Positions 50,600 to 59,807 of a stretch of 64,000 bases of DNA are shown one piece after another; the stretch's first letter is position 1, and each line of letters begins with the position of its first letter. The translations under genes were made by a program, and so were the position numbers. The stretch covers positions 5,855,501 to 5,919,500 of the forward strand of contig NZ_SAUN01000001.1 of assembly GCF_004011505.1 (NCBI RefSeq). Direction: 5' to 3'. Below the pieces are notes generated by a model. It had not been told where the DNA came from, made no database searches, and saw only the letters and a program-made list of their open reading frames with translations. Source of the stretch: Nonomuraea polychroma (GTDB taxonomy: Bacteria > Actinomycetota > Actinomycetes > Streptosporangiales > Streptosporangiaceae).

Positions 50600-51426
50600 C
50601 CTTTGCTTCCTGTCGTCGCGATGCCTTTGACGAAGTGCTTCTGGCCGAGGAAGAACAGGATGATCATCGGGATCGTGGTGATCACGCTGGCCGTCATGAC
50701 GATCTCCCAGTGCCACTCGCCGCCGAAGCCGAACTGGTCGAGCAGCGCCTTCAGCCCGCGCGGCACCGTGAAGGTGGAGGAGTCGCGCAGGTAGATCAGC
50801 GGCCGCATCAGGTCCGTCCACGCCGCCTGGAACTCGAACAGCAGCGTCACCACGACCGCCGGCTTGCACAGCGGCAGCGCGATGCGCGTGAAGATCTTCC
50901 AGTTGTTCGCGCCGTCGATCTTGGCCGCCTCGAACGGCTCGCGCGGCAGCCCGAGGAAGAACTGCCGCAGCAGGAAGATGTAGAAGGCGCTGCCGAACAG
51001 GTTCTGCGCCCACAGCGGCGTGAGCGTGCCGACCATGCCGAGGGAGTTCCAGATGAGGAACACCGGGATCATGGTGACCGCGCCCGGCAACATCATCGTG
51101 GCCAGCACCACGCCGAACAGCGCTCCCCTGCCGGGGAAGCGGAAGTAGGCGAAGCCCCACGCCACCATCGCGCTCGTGATCGTCACGGCCACCGCGGCGA
51201 GCACCGTCACCAGCAGCGTGTTGAACATCCAGAGCGCCAGCGGCGCCTCCTGCCACACCTTGATGTAGTTGTCGAAGGTGAAGGTCTCGGGCAGGATCCG
51301 GTGGTCGAACACCTCGCCGCGCGGTTTGAACGACGCGCTGAGCAGCCAGACGAACGGGTAGATGAACGCGACGGCGAACGCGCTCAGCGCGGTCCACGTC
51401 AGGATCAGCCTGATCCGGCGTTTCAC
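50596..51426 (-). CDS. Carbohydrate ABC transporter permease (MalG type)
   Basis: A 276-residue inner-membrane permease with six TM helices (IYPFVWLLSASFKP in the first) and the EAA loop EPFEAAKIDGANNWKIFTRI that contacts the ATPase. It starts at a GTG overlapping the stop of the partner permease. No ATPase gene is present in the locus; actinomycete sugar importers usually share an MsiK-type ATPase encoded elsewhere. Confidence 0.92.
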   Translation of the reverse strand: MKRRIRLILTWTALSAFAVAFIYPFVWLLSASFKPRGEVFDHRILPETFTFDNYIKVWQEAPLALWMFNTLLVTVLAAVAVTITSAMVAWGFAYFRFPGRGALFGVVLATMMLPGAVTMIPVFLIWNSLGMVGTLTPLWAQNLFGSAFYIFLLRQFFLGLPREPFEAAKIDGANNWKIFTRIALPLCKPAVVVTLLFEFQAAWTDLMRPLIYLRDSSTFTVPRGLKALLDQFGFGGEWHWEIVMTASVITTIPMIILFFLGQKHFVKGIATTGSKG

Positions 51427-52355
51427 GGCCGCTCCCCTTCGTAGTGCACGAACCGCCTGGTCACCAGGATCTGCACGACGGTGATCGCCATGATCACGAT
51501 GAACAGGAGCCAGGCCAGCGCGGAGGCGTACCCCATGTGCAGGAACTCGAAGGCCTGCTGGAACAGGTAGATCGCGTAGAACAGCGCCGCGTCGTTGCTG
51601 TAGGTGGTGTTGCCGGAGCCGAAGAACGCGGTGTACGCCTCGGTGAAGGACTGCAGCGCGTTGATGCTGTCCACGATGAACAGGAAGAACAACGTCGGGC
51701 TGATCATCGGCACGGTGATGCGCAACGTACGCCGCCACCAGCCGGCGCCGTCGACCAGCGCGGAGTCGTACAGCTCCTGCGGGACGCCGCGGAGCGCGGC
51801 CAGGATGATGACCACCGAGGCCCCGACGGTCCACAGGCTCATCAGCACCAGGCCGGGCTTGACCCAGTCGGGGTCGGTGGTCCAGGCGGGCCCCTCGATG
51901 CCGAAGATCCCGAGGAAGCTGTTGATCAGGCCGTTCTGGCCGTTGAACAACATCAGCAGCAGGATGCCGACCGCGACCGGCGGCGTCATCTTCGGCAGGA
52001 AGAACGCGGTGCGGAAGAAGCCGCTGGCCCGGGTGGCGGCGTTGAGCAGCAGCGCCAGCCCCAGCGAGACGACGAGCTGGGTCGGGACCGACATCACCAT
52101 GAAGATGAACGTGTTCCGCAGCGCCAGCCCGACCTTCGGGTCCTCGAAGAGCGTCACGTAGTTGTCGAAGCCGATGAAGTTGGGGTCGTTGATGACGTCG
52201 TAGTCGGTCAGCGACAGGTAGGCGCTGTTGATGACCGGCCACGCGGTGAAGATGAAGAACCCGATGAGCCAGGGGCTGATGAACAGCAGCGCCGCCCGGG
52301 TCTCGACGAACCGCGTGGACCGCCGGCGCGGGACCTTGGAAGGGGACGGGGACAT
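51423..52355 (-). CDS. Carbohydrate ABC transporter permease (MalF type)
   Basis: A 310-residue permease: first TM LLFISPWLIGFFIFTAWPVI, binding-protein-dependent transport EAA loop QELYDSALVDGAGWWRRTLR, last TM near ITVVQILVTRRF. It forms the heterodimeric channel with the MalG-type protein following. It is 1 bp from the stop of the binding-protein gene on the same strand. Confidence 0.92.
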   Translation of the reverse strand: MSPSPSKVPRRRSTRFVETRAALLFISPWLIGFFIFTAWPVINSAYLSLTDYDVINDPNFIGFDNYVTLFEDPKVGLALRNTFIFMVMSVPTQLVVSLGLALLLNAATRASGFFRTAFFLPKMTPPVAVGILLLMLFNGQNGLINSFLGIFGIEGPAWTTDPDWVKPGLVLMSLWTVGASVVIILAALRGVPQELYDSALVDGAGWWRRTLRITVPMISPTLFFLFIVDSINALQSFTEAYTAFFGSGNTTYSNDAALFYAIYLFQQAFEFLHMGYASALAWLLFIVIMAITVVQILVTRRFVHYEGERP

Positions 52356-52356
52356 G

Positions 52357-53748
52357 TCAGTTCGTTTGCTTCGTCCACCCGGCCCAGGCCTTGTCCAGCG
52401 CCGCCTGGGCGTCCTGCTGCGCCTTGTCCAGCGCGGCCTGCGGCTCGTCCTGGCCGTTGAGCACCCGGTTCACCGCGTCCTGCCACGCCTTCTTGAACTC
52501 CGCGTCCGCCGGGTTGGCCGGCAGGCTGAAGGTGTGCTGGTTGGCCTCGTAGAAGGCCTTGACCCCGGAGTCCCACGGCTCGCCGCCCGGGGTGAGCATC
52601 TTCTGGATCTCCTCGTCGGCCTTGACGTTGCCGGTGAGGATGCCGGTGAACGGCTTCTTCTCCTGGTTGCGCTTGTCCAGGCGGGCCTGGGCGGCGGCCT
52701 TCCAGGAGTCGACGAGCGTCATCGTCTTGGCGAAGCGGCAGGCGGCCGCGGCGTTCTTGGCGCCCTTCGGGATCGCCCACGCCGAGCCCGAGGAGTAGGC
52801 CAGCGGCTGGCCCTGAGGGGTGCGGAAGGTGTCGAACGTGAGCGGCGCCTTGGGCGAGACGTCGTTGAGCACGTTGACGTACCACTGCTCCATCGGCATG
52901 GCGCCCAGCTCGTTCTTGGCGAACTGGTTGCCCTTGCCGAAGAAGTCGGCCGAGTCCCGCACCGCCTTGACCTTGGCGAAACCGCCCTGCGCGTCGTAGA
53001 TGCCGACGGCGAACTCCAGCGCCTTGACCACGGCCGGGTTGTTGAGCTGGGCGGTCTTGCCGTCGGCCGACAGCAGGTCGGCGCCGTTGGCCTTGGCCCA
53101 CAGCGGCAGGAACTCCGGCAGCTTGCTGTCGAAGCCGATCACCTGGAGCTTGCCGCCCGGCGCCTTGACCAGCTTCTTGGCCGCCGCAGTGACCTTGTCC
53201 CAGTTCGACCCGTTGACATCGGCGATGGTCAGGCCGGCCTCCTTGAGCAGCTCGGCGTTGGCCATGGTGATCTGCACCTGGTTGAACTCGGGGATGCCCC
53301 AGATCTCATTGCCGAACGTCACCTGAGCAAGCGCGTTCTTGTTGAACATCGAGGTGTCGATCTGCTCGCCCTGAATGCAGGCCGTTAACGGCACGATCGC
53401 GCCACGCGAGGCGAAGGTGCCGATCTGGTCACGGTTGGCGTAGATGATGTCCGGCGCGTCGCCGGCCGCCACCGAGGACAGGAACTGCTGGATGTCGAGG
53501 TCGCCCTCGATCAGCTTCACGTCCGCGCCGCCGAGTGACGCCTTGGCCTTGTCGACGCGGGTCGTGCCGACCTCGTCGGTCGCACCGAAGCCCATGACGG
53601 AAATCGTGCCTTGGAACGTGGCGCCGGGGTTGAACTGGCCGGGAGACTGCGTCGGCGCCGCGCCGCCGCCTGTGCCCTTGGCGCAGGCGGTGAGCGCCAG
53701 GGCCAGCGACACAGAGAGGACGGACCAACGGGCGAGGGGGGATCTCAT
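52357..53748 (-). CDS. Extracellular sugar-binding lipoprotein of the ABC importer
   Basis: A 463-residue solute-binding protein. The ATG at 53748 gives a lipoprotein signal (MRSPLARWSVLSVSLALALT) with lipobox LTAC. The mature part is a family 1 binding protein (IIYANRDQIGTFASRGAIVP, MPMEQWYVNVLND, GSAWAIPKGAKNAAAACRFA). A coiled, Ala/Gln-rich tail (DEPQAALDKAQQDAQAALDK) is slightly unusual. It is the first gene of the ABC-GH1-GH-FAD operon and is preceded by LacI-type site 3. The sugar is unknown. Confidence 0.9.
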   Translation of the reverse strand: MRSPLARWSVLSVSLALALTACAKGTGGGAAPTQSPGQFNPGATFQGTISVMGFGATDEVGTTRVDKAKASLGGADVKLIEGDLDIQQFLSSVAAGDAPDIIYANRDQIGTFASRGAIVPLTACIQGEQIDTSMFNKNALAQVTFGNEIWGIPEFNQVQITMANAELLKEAGLTIADVNGSNWDKVTAAAKKLVKAPGGKLQVIGFDSKLPEFLPLWAKANGADLLSADGKTAQLNNPAVVKALEFAVGIYDAQGGFAKVKAVRDSADFFGKGNQFAKNELGAMPMEQWYVNVLNDVSPKAPLTFDTFRTPQGQPLAYSSGSAWAIPKGAKNAAAACRFAKTMTLVDSWKAAAQARLDKRNQEKKPFTGILTGNVKADEEIQKMLTPGGEPWDSGVKAFYEANQHTFSLPANPADAEFKKAWQDAVNRVLNGQDEPQAALDKAQQDAQAALDKAWAGWTKQTN

Positions 53749-53821
53749 TGGGGTTTCGCCTCCACACTGATCAAGCGGAGCATCAGACATGCTGATGACG
53801 GCCACGCGGCTGCCAGGCCAG

Positions 53822-53839
53822 TGTGGCAACGTTCACACA
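53822..53839. promoter_or_regulatory. LacI-type operator before the ABC-GH operon (site 3)
   Basis: TGTGGCAACGTTCACACA: dyad with central CG; seven of nine positions pair. The right half GTTCACACA matches GTTCCCACA of sites 1 and 2. It lies 74 bp upstream of the binding-protein start. Shared sites suggest that one LacI protein controls the ROK, MBL and ABC operons together. Confidence 0.65.
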
Positions 53840-54307
53840 TCTGAGAACGTACCCATACCGCTGAAATCCCGTCAACCACTCGTTTCACAGCGTTTCGTGG
53901 TCGTTAAGATCGCGAACGGTGCGGGACGCCCGCTCCCCCTTCCCAGGCAACCGTCACTCACACCCGTTCGGTGCAGCCGTCTCCGCCGCCGTTGGCCGCC
54001 ACGGCCACCACGCCTCCGCCCCGCCCCGCTGACTCACCACGAGCGTGAACCGACGTCTCCAGCCCGGAGGCCGCGCTCCCCGCGTGCCGGCGCCGGTCCC
54101 CCGAGCCCAGCCAACGTCTCGGCCTGGACGCGTGGCCACGAAGGCGGCGTCACGTCGACGGGCGGCGCATCAGAGGGCGCGGTGGCGATCCGCCGCACAC
54201 GTTGCACCGAGCCCCACCGCCGAGCTACTCGCCATACAGACACCCGAAGTGTGGGCTGCCGCACCGGCGGGTGCCGCGCCAGGGGACCAATGGTGGGAGA
54301 TACGCAG
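53840..54307. other. Gene-free stretch between the sugar ABC operon and the symporter terminator
   Basis: About 470 bp. Near the left edge it is AT-richer with scattered CGTTTC-like elements (about 53880-53905) and may hold the ABC promoter. The remainder is GC-rich; open frames here lack family features and normal codon bias. I see no gene or repeat. Confidence 0.5.
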
Positions 54308-54340
54308 GAGGGCCCGGCCTCGCGAGGAGGCCGGGCCCTC
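54308..54340. terminator. Strong hairpin terminator after the symporter gene
   Basis: GAGGGCCCGGCCTC (54308-54321) pairs perfectly with GAGGCCGGGCCCTC (54327-54340) around a 5-nt loop. It lies about 90 nt beyond the stop of the minus-strand symporter gene. It has no T-run but 14 GC-rich pairs, as is typical of high-GC terminators. Confidence 0.75.
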
Positions 54341-54427
54341 GGCGCGGAAGACGCCCCGGGCGGGGGTGGGACGCCTTCGGCGGGGAGGCGCCTCAGGGCA
54401 GGCGGCGCCTCGATGGGGGGCAGGGAC

Positions 54428-56047
54428 TCAGTGTTCTACGGCCTTCTCCGCGCCAACCCCGGTCAGGGAGCGGACCTCGATTTCGGCGTACTTGGCGGCG
54501 TTGTACTCCTTGCTCATGATCGTGCCGAGCCAGCCGCACAGGAAGCCGATCGGGATCGACAGGATGCCGGGGTTGCTCAGCGGGAACCAGGCGAAGTCGG
54601 CCGTCTTGAACAGCGCCGTCTCCCCACCGGACACCACCGGCGAGAAGATCACCAGCACCAGAGCGGAGATCAGACCACCGTAGATCGCCGACACGGCGCC
54701 CGCCGTGTTGAACCGCTTCCAGAACAGGCTGTAGAGGATCGCCGGCAGGTTGCCGGACGCCGCCACGGCGAACGCCAGCGCCACGAGGAACGCCACGTTC
54801 TGCCCCTGGGCGAGGATGCCGAGGCCGATCGCGACGGCGCCGATGACCAGGGCGGAGATGCGGGCCACCACGACCTCCTGGCGCTCCGTCGCATTGCCGC
54901 GCTTGAAGACGTGCGCGTACAGGTCGTGCGAGAAGCTGGAGGAGGAGGCGAGAGTGAGCCCGGCGACCACGGCCAGGATCGTGGCGAAGGCCACGGCCCC
55001 GATGAGCGCCAGCAGGAGCGTGCCACCGACCGGGCCGAAGATGTCCTGGCCGACGGCCTGGGCCAGCAGGGGCGCCGCGGTGTTGCCCGCCTTGTCGCCC
55101 GCCACGATGGCGTCCTTGCCGACGAGAGCCGCCGCGCCGAAGCCGAGGACGAGGGTCAGCAGGTAGAACGTGCCGATGATGCCGATGCCCCACAGGACCG
55201 ACTTGCGGGCGTCCTTGGCGGTGGGGACGGTGTAGAAGCGGATGAGGATGTGGGGCAGGCCCGCCGTGCCCAGCACCAGCGCCAGACCCAAGCTGATGAG
55301 GTCGATCTTGCCGGCCAGGCCCTGGGCGTCGGTGCCGTACTTCAGCCCGGGGATGAGGAAGTTGCCGGGGTTGGCCTTCGGGCCGCTGGTGGTGGCGGCC
55401 TGGCCGAGCAGCGCCGACAGGTTGAAGCCGAACTTGCCCAGCACCAGCACCGTCACCAGCGCGGCGCCGCCCATCAGCAGCACGGCCTTGACGATCTGGA
55501 CCCAGGTGGTGCCCTTCATGCCGCCGAACACCACGTAGACGATCATCAGCGCGCCCACGCCGACGATCGTCCACGCCTTGCCCGCCGGGCTGGTGATGCC
55601 GAGCAGCAGACCGACCAGCGCGCCCGCGCCGACCATCTGCGCCAGCAGGTAGAAGATGCTGACCACGATCGTGGACACGCCGGCGGCCGTGCGGACCGGG
55701 CGCGGGCTCATCCTGAACGCCAGCACGTCGGCCATGGTGAACTTGCCGGAGTTCCGCATGAGCTCGGCCACCAGCAGCAGCGCCACGAGCCAGGCGACGA
55801 GGAAGCCGATCGAGTACAGGAACCCGTCGTAGCCGGACAACGCGATGATGCCCGCGATGCCCAGGAAGGAGGCGGCGGACATGTAGTCGCCGCCGATGGC
55901 CAGGCCGTTCTGCACGCCGGTGAACGAGCGGCCGCCCGCGTAGTAGTCGGCGGCCGTCTTCGTCTGGCGACTGGCCCAGAAGGTGATCCCCAGGGTCGCC
56001 GCGACGAAGGCGAGGAAGAGGATCATTCCCAGGGTGGTCGACTCCAC
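54428..56047 (-). CDS. actP: Cation/acetate-type sodium:solute symporter
   Basis: A 539-residue member of the SSS family with about 13 TM helices. Acetate-permease features include FWASRQTKTAADYYAGGRSF near the N-terminus, IGGDYMSAASFLGI, GTAGLPHILIRFYTVPTAKD and HDLYAHVFKRG. It imports acetate or a similar monocarboxylate with sodium. It starts at a GTG that overlaps the stop of the DUF485 gene, the usual actP neighbour. It ends near a strong hairpin. Confidence 0.9.
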   Translation of the reverse strand: MESTTLGMILFLAFVAATLGITFWASRQTKTAADYYAGGRSFTGVQNGLAIGGDYMSAASFLGIAGIIALSGYDGFLYSIGFLVAWLVALLLVAELMRNSGKFTMADVLAFRMSPRPVRTAAGVSTIVVSIFYLLAQMVGAGALVGLLLGITSPAGKAWTIVGVGALMIVYVVFGGMKGTTWVQIVKAVLLMGGAALVTVLVLGKFGFNLSALLGQAATTSGPKANPGNFLIPGLKYGTDAQGLAGKIDLISLGLALVLGTAGLPHILIRFYTVPTAKDARKSVLWGIGIIGTFYLLTLVLGFGAAALVGKDAIVAGDKAGNTAAPLLAQAVGQDIFGPVGGTLLLALIGAVAFATILAVVAGLTLASSSSFSHDLYAHVFKRGNATERQEVVVARISALVIGAVAIGLGILAQGQNVAFLVALAFAVAASGNLPAILYSLFWKRFNTAGAVSAIYGGLISALVLVIFSPVVSGGETALFKTADFAWFPLSNPGILSIPIGFLCGWLGTIMSKEYNAAKYAEIEVRSLTGVGAEKAVEH

Positions 56048-56373
56048 TAGAGCTTCTCCTCCACTTCATGCCGCAGCTTGTCGGCGATGGGGTCCAGCTT
56101 CTTCTCGGCGTGCCTCGCGTACGCCCACGCGATCAGGAACGTGGACACGAACTGCAGCAGGCCGAAGATCAGCCCGATGTTGATGTCCCCGAGCACCTTG
56201 ACGGCCATGAAGCCGCGCGCCCATCCGGACATCACCACGTACAGCAGGTACCACGCGAGGAACGCCACGGTCATCGGGAACGTCCAGGCGCGGAAGCGCT
56301 TCTTCAATTCTTGGAACTCAGTGCTCTCCTGGACTTGTTCATAAACGGACGCGTCATGTTCTCTTGTCGTCAC
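56047..56373 (-). CDS. DUF485 small membrane protein (symporter partner)
   Basis: A 108-residue protein with two TM helices (FPMTVAFLAWYLLYVVMSGW and LIFGLLQFVSTFLIAWAYAR) and cytoplasmic charged ends, as in DUF485/YjcH proteins that accompany acetate symporters. I chose the GTG at 56373, since GGAGG lies 5 nt upstream; the frame remains open to 56418. Confidence 0.88.
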   Translation of the reverse strand: MTTREHDASVYEQVQESTEFQELKKRFRAWTFPMTVAFLAWYLLYVVMSGWARGFMAVKVLGDINIGLIFGLLQFVSTFLIAWAYARHAEKKLDPIADKLRHEVEEKL

Positions 56374-56827
56374 GGGACCTCCACTGTGATGCGGATCACG
56401 GTCAACGTAAGAGCGCAACCTACCCGTCGTGGAGGCCCGTAACGGGGTTCTTCGCTGAGCCGACGGCGTGCGGCGCTTAGTTGGGGATGGGCTGCGGCGA
56501 AAGGTCCATTCAGCGCGATGAGCGGTCGGCCTTCCCTTTCACCCCATTACGGCCCTCTACCGTGGCGCATGCAGGGAGAGGGAGAACCGGTGGAGCTGCG
56601 GGCGGGTGAGCGCGGGCAGGGTGAGCGAGCGCAGCTCCTTGGCCGGGTCCAGGGCCGCCTGGGCGGTGGAGCCGTCGGCGTACGTGGCGGCAGCGCCCGC
56701 AGGCGAGGACCGCGTAGTGCCCGCCTAGGACGGGACCATTGACCGAAGGTGCTTGACCACCGCTTGGACAGCTACCACCACGGGTCCGGCCGGGCCGAGT
56801 CCCGCTTCTGCGACATCACCTACTGGG
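56374..56827. other. Intergenic region with two possible gene remnants
   Basis: No intact gene. On the minus strand from about 56690 to the TAG at 56557-56559, codons with strong GC3 read AATYADGSTAQAALDPAKEL and end FSLSLHA-type, resembling the C-terminal beta domain of a secreted or sugar-active protein. On the plus strand, 56749-56838 reads VLDHRLDSYHHGSGRAESRF and TYWVSP before a TGA, also in good codons. Neither has a start or enough length to name a family. They may be debris of deleted genes. The stretch before 56520 probably holds the symporter promoter. Confidence 0.4.
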
Positions 56828-57652
56828 TCAGCCCTTGACCGCCCCCGCCGTCAGCCCTTCGACGATGTAGCGGCGGATGGCGGCGAACAGCACGAGCGTG
56901 GGCACGACGGACACCACGGTGGCGGCCGCCATGGATCCCCAGTCGATGTCGTACTGCGTGATGAAGGAGTTCATGGCCACCGGGATCGTCTTGGCGTCCT
57001 CGCTGTCGATGAACGTGATCGCCAGGAACAGCTCGTTCCAACATTGGACGAACGCGAAGATGAACGTCGCCGCGATCCCCGGCAACATGACCGGGATCAC
57101 CACCCGCACCATGGCCACGAGCCGTGACGCCCCATCAACCTGCGCGGCCTCTTCCAGCGCGACCGGAACCCGCTCGTAGAAGCCGCGCATGATGATCGTG
57201 GAGAACGGCACCAGCATGGCGACGTACACGAGCATGAGCCCGGCGAGCCGGTTGAGCAGGTCGAGATCCGACATCAGCAGGTAGAGCGGGCCGAGCGCGA
57301 TGAACAGCGGGATCATCTGGGTGACCAGGAACGCCAGCATCAGCACGCCGCGGCCGGGGAAGGTGAAGCGGGCCAGGGTGTAACCGCCGAGCACCCCGAT
57401 GGCCGTCACCGCCCCGGCCGCGACAAGGGAGACCATGAGGCTGTTGAGCAGGTAGGTGCCGAAGTCGGCGAAGGAGAACAGCTCCTCGTAGTGCTCGAAC
57501 GTCACCTCGCCCGGCCAGTACTTGAGCGGCACCGCGAAGATCTCGGGCTTGGGCTTGAGCGAGGTGACGACGACCCAGTAGAGGGGGAACAGGGTGATCA
57601 GCAGCCAGGCGGCCAGCACGACCACCTTGGCGAGCGTCGCGACACGTCTCAT
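56828..57652 (-). CDS. Carbohydrate ABC transporter permease (MalG type, second system)
   Basis: A 274-residue permease with LFPLYWVVVTSLKPKPEIF at the first TM and the EAA loop PVALEEAAQVDGASRLVAMV. It overlaps the partner permease stop (ATGA) and ends the second ABC operon. No ATPase gene follows. Confidence 0.92.
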   Translation of the reverse strand: MRRVATLAKVVVLAAWLLITLFPLYWVVVTSLKPKPEIFAVPLKYWPGEVTFEHYEELFSFADFGTYLLNSLMVSLVAAGAVTAIGVLGGYTLARFTFPGRGVLMLAFLVTQMIPLFIALGPLYLLMSDLDLLNRLAGLMLVYVAMLVPFSTIIMRGFYERVPVALEEAAQVDGASRLVAMVRVVIPVMLPGIAATFIFAFVQCWNELFLAITFIDSEDAKTIPVAMNSFITQYDIDWGSMAAATVVSVVPTLVLFAAIRRYIVEGLTAGAVKG

Positions 57653-58533
57653 CGGGATTTCTCGAATCTCGTGGCGTTGAGGTAGAAGACGCTGAAGGAC
57701 AGCAGCAGGCCGAGGACCAGCAGGCCGACCGCGCCGGCCCGGCCGTAGTCCCCGCCGATGACCTGCTGGATGAGGAAGGTCGTGATGATGTCGGTGCTGC
57801 CGGCGGGGCCGCCGCCGGTCATCGAATAGATGAGATCCGGAAAATTCAGGATCCAGATGATCCGCAGCAACACGATCAGTGCCAGCGTGGTCCGGATGTG
57901 CGGCAGGGTCACGTGCCAGAACTGCCGTAGCCGCGACGCCCCGTCCACGTCCGCCGCCTCGTACAGCTCCTTCGGGACCGACTGCAGCGCGGCCATGATC
58001 ATGATGGCGAAGAACGTCACGCCGTACCAGACGTTGGCCACGATCACCGACGTCATCGCCCACCCCGGCGAGGCCAGGAAGCCGATGCGCTGGTCGATGA
58101 TCCCCGTCTTGAGCAGCAGGTCGTTGATCACGCCGAACTGCCCGTTGAACATCCACCGCCACAACAACCCGATGAGGAACCCCGACATGGCCCACGGGAA
58201 GAACACCCACGCCTGGTAGAGGCCGCGCCCGCGGAAATGCCGCCGCAGCAGCAACGCCAGCCCGAACCCCAGGAAGAACTGGAAGAACAGCGACACGACC
58301 ACCCACGTGCCGGTGTTGCGCAGCGCCGTCCAGAACCGCTCCTCGCCCAGCACGGCGCGGAAGTTCTCCAGGCCGGTGAAGGGGGTCGAGGTGAGGTCGA
58401 ACAGGTTGTACCGCTGGAAGGCCATCACCGCGCCGCGGAGCACCGGGTAGTACGTGAACAACGCCACGAACACCACGCCTGGCAGCAGGCACAGCGCGAT
58501 GAATCTGGCCCTCCGGACGTTGAAGGTCCTCAT
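57649..58533 (-). CDS. Carbohydrate ABC transporter permease (MalF type, second system)
   Basis: A 294-residue permease: first TM FIALCLLPGVVFVALFTYYP, EAA loop KELYEAADVDGASRLRQFWH, and the conserved SMTGGGPAGSTDIITTFL segment. The start at 58533 overlaps the binding-protein stop (ATGA). It forms the channel with the following gene product. Confidence 0.92.
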   Translation of the reverse strand: MRTFNVRRARFIALCLLPGVVFVALFTYYPVLRGAVMAFQRYNLFDLTSTPFTGLENFRAVLGEERFWTALRNTGTWVVVSLFFQFFLGFGLALLLRRHFRGRGLYQAWVFFPWAMSGFLIGLLWRWMFNGQFGVINDLLLKTGIIDQRIGFLASPGWAMTSVIVANVWYGVTFFAIMIMAALQSVPKELYEAADVDGASRLRQFWHVTLPHIRTTLALIVLLRIIWILNFPDLIYSMTGGGPAGSTDIITTFLIQQVIGGDYGRAGAVGLLVLGLLLSFSVFYLNATRFEKSR

Positions 58534-59786
58534 GAAACCTTCTTGGCCTGGTCCGTCCAGAAGGCGTCCCACGACTTGAGCACGTCGGCGACGGTCTTCT
58601 TGCCGGTGATCAGCGCCTGGACGTCGCGGTCGGAGTCGACGAGGAACTGGCTCCAGCCCGGGTAGTCCACCGGCCTGATCGTGATCACCTGCTTGGGGTC
58701 CTGCTGCGCCTGCAGGTACGCCTTCCACGCGCCCTGCGAGAACTGCGGGTCGTTCTGCGCCTGCTTGGAGATGGGGATGAGCGAGTTGCCCTTGGCGAAG
58801 GCGATGCTCTGCTTGGCCTCCGACAGGAACTGCACGAGCTTGACCGCCTCCTTCGGGTGCTTGGTGAAGGAGGTGGCGCCCCAGCCGGCGTAGCCGACGG
58901 GCTGGAAGGCGTACCCGGTGGGGCCCTTGGGGATGGGGGCGGTGGACCAGGCGGTGACCCCGCTGTCCTCGACCGTCTTGATCACTTCCGGGTCCTGGAT
59001 GAGCATGCCGGTGACGCCCGAGGTGAAGCCCTGGACCATCTCGGGGTAGCCCCAGGACACCGAGTCGGGCGGCGACGCCTCCTTGAAGATCTTGACGTAG
59101 AGCTCCATGGCCTGGGCGGCCTCGGGAGTGGAGAAGATCGTGCGCTTGTCCTTCAGGTAGAAGGACTTCTCGGGGTTCAGGGCCTCGCCGTTGTACGCGC
59201 TGATCATCATCACCGCGTAGTCCGCGCCGCCCTTGCCGCCCCGGAACGAGTAACCGAAGCGGTCACCCGAGGTCATCTTCTTGCCGGCCTCGTAGAGCTC
59301 CTCCCAGGTCGTCGGGGGCTGGGCCATGCCGTAGTCCGTACGGTAGAAGAGCGTGCGCTGGTAGAAGCCGTACGGGATCAGGTATGCCTTGCCCCCGACC
59401 TCGACGGCCTTCTTCTGGGCCAGCTCGGTCAGGTCCGACCAGCCGGGCCACTCCGTGGTGGGCAGCTCGGCCAGCCAGCCGTTGTTGGAGAAGGACTTGG
59501 CCGTGTGGTCGCGTACCTCCAGCACGTCCAGGTCCTTCTTGGTCTGCAGGATCTGGGTGATCTTCTGGTCGGCGCTGTCGAGCGGCGGTGAGACGAGCTC
59601 GACCGTGACGCCCGGGTTGGCCTTCTCGAAGTCGGCGATGAGGGTCTTGATGAGCTTGGTACGTTCGGGGCTGGTCAGACTCTCGATCATGCGCAGCCGT
59701 ACCTCTCCCGAGGACGACGAGCCGGAGCCGCAGCCCGCGAGCAGAAGCGTGGTGGCGACCGTGGCCGCCAGGAAGGGCTTTCTCAT
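58530..59786 (-). CDS. Extracellular sugar-binding lipoprotein (second ABC system)
   Basis: A 418-residue family 1 solute-binding protein. The lipoprotein signal MRKPFLAATVATTLLLAGCG has lipobox LAGC, then a Gly/Ser linker. Features: IADFEKANPGVTVELV, YRTDYGMAQPPTTWEELYEA, and FQPVGYAGWGATSFTKHPKE in the C-lobe. It begins the second importer operon; two LacI-type palindromes lie 20-50 bp upstream. Its sugar is unknown; the family includes maltose, trehalose and other disaccharide binders. Confidence 0.92.
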   Translation of the reverse strand: MRKPFLAATVATTLLLAGCGSGSSSSGEVRLRMIESLTSPERTKLIKTLIADFEKANPGVTVELVSPPLDSADQKITQILQTKKDLDVLEVRDHTAKSFSNNGWLAELPTTEWPGWSDLTELAQKKAVEVGGKAYLIPYGFYQRTLFYRTDYGMAQPPTTWEELYEAGKKMTSGDRFGYSFRGGKGGADYAVMMISAYNGEALNPEKSFYLKDKRTIFSTPEAAQAMELYVKIFKEASPPDSVSWGYPEMVQGFTSGVTGMLIQDPEVIKTVEDSGVTAWSTAPIPKGPTGYAFQPVGYAGWGATSFTKHPKEAVKLVQFLSEAKQSIAFAKGNSLIPISKQAQNDPQFSQGAWKAYLQAQQDPKQVITIRPVDYPGWSQFLVDSDRDVQALITGKKTVADVLKSWDAFWTDQAKKVS

Positions 59787-59807
59787 GGGGGGCCTCCCGC
59801 GTGGTTC

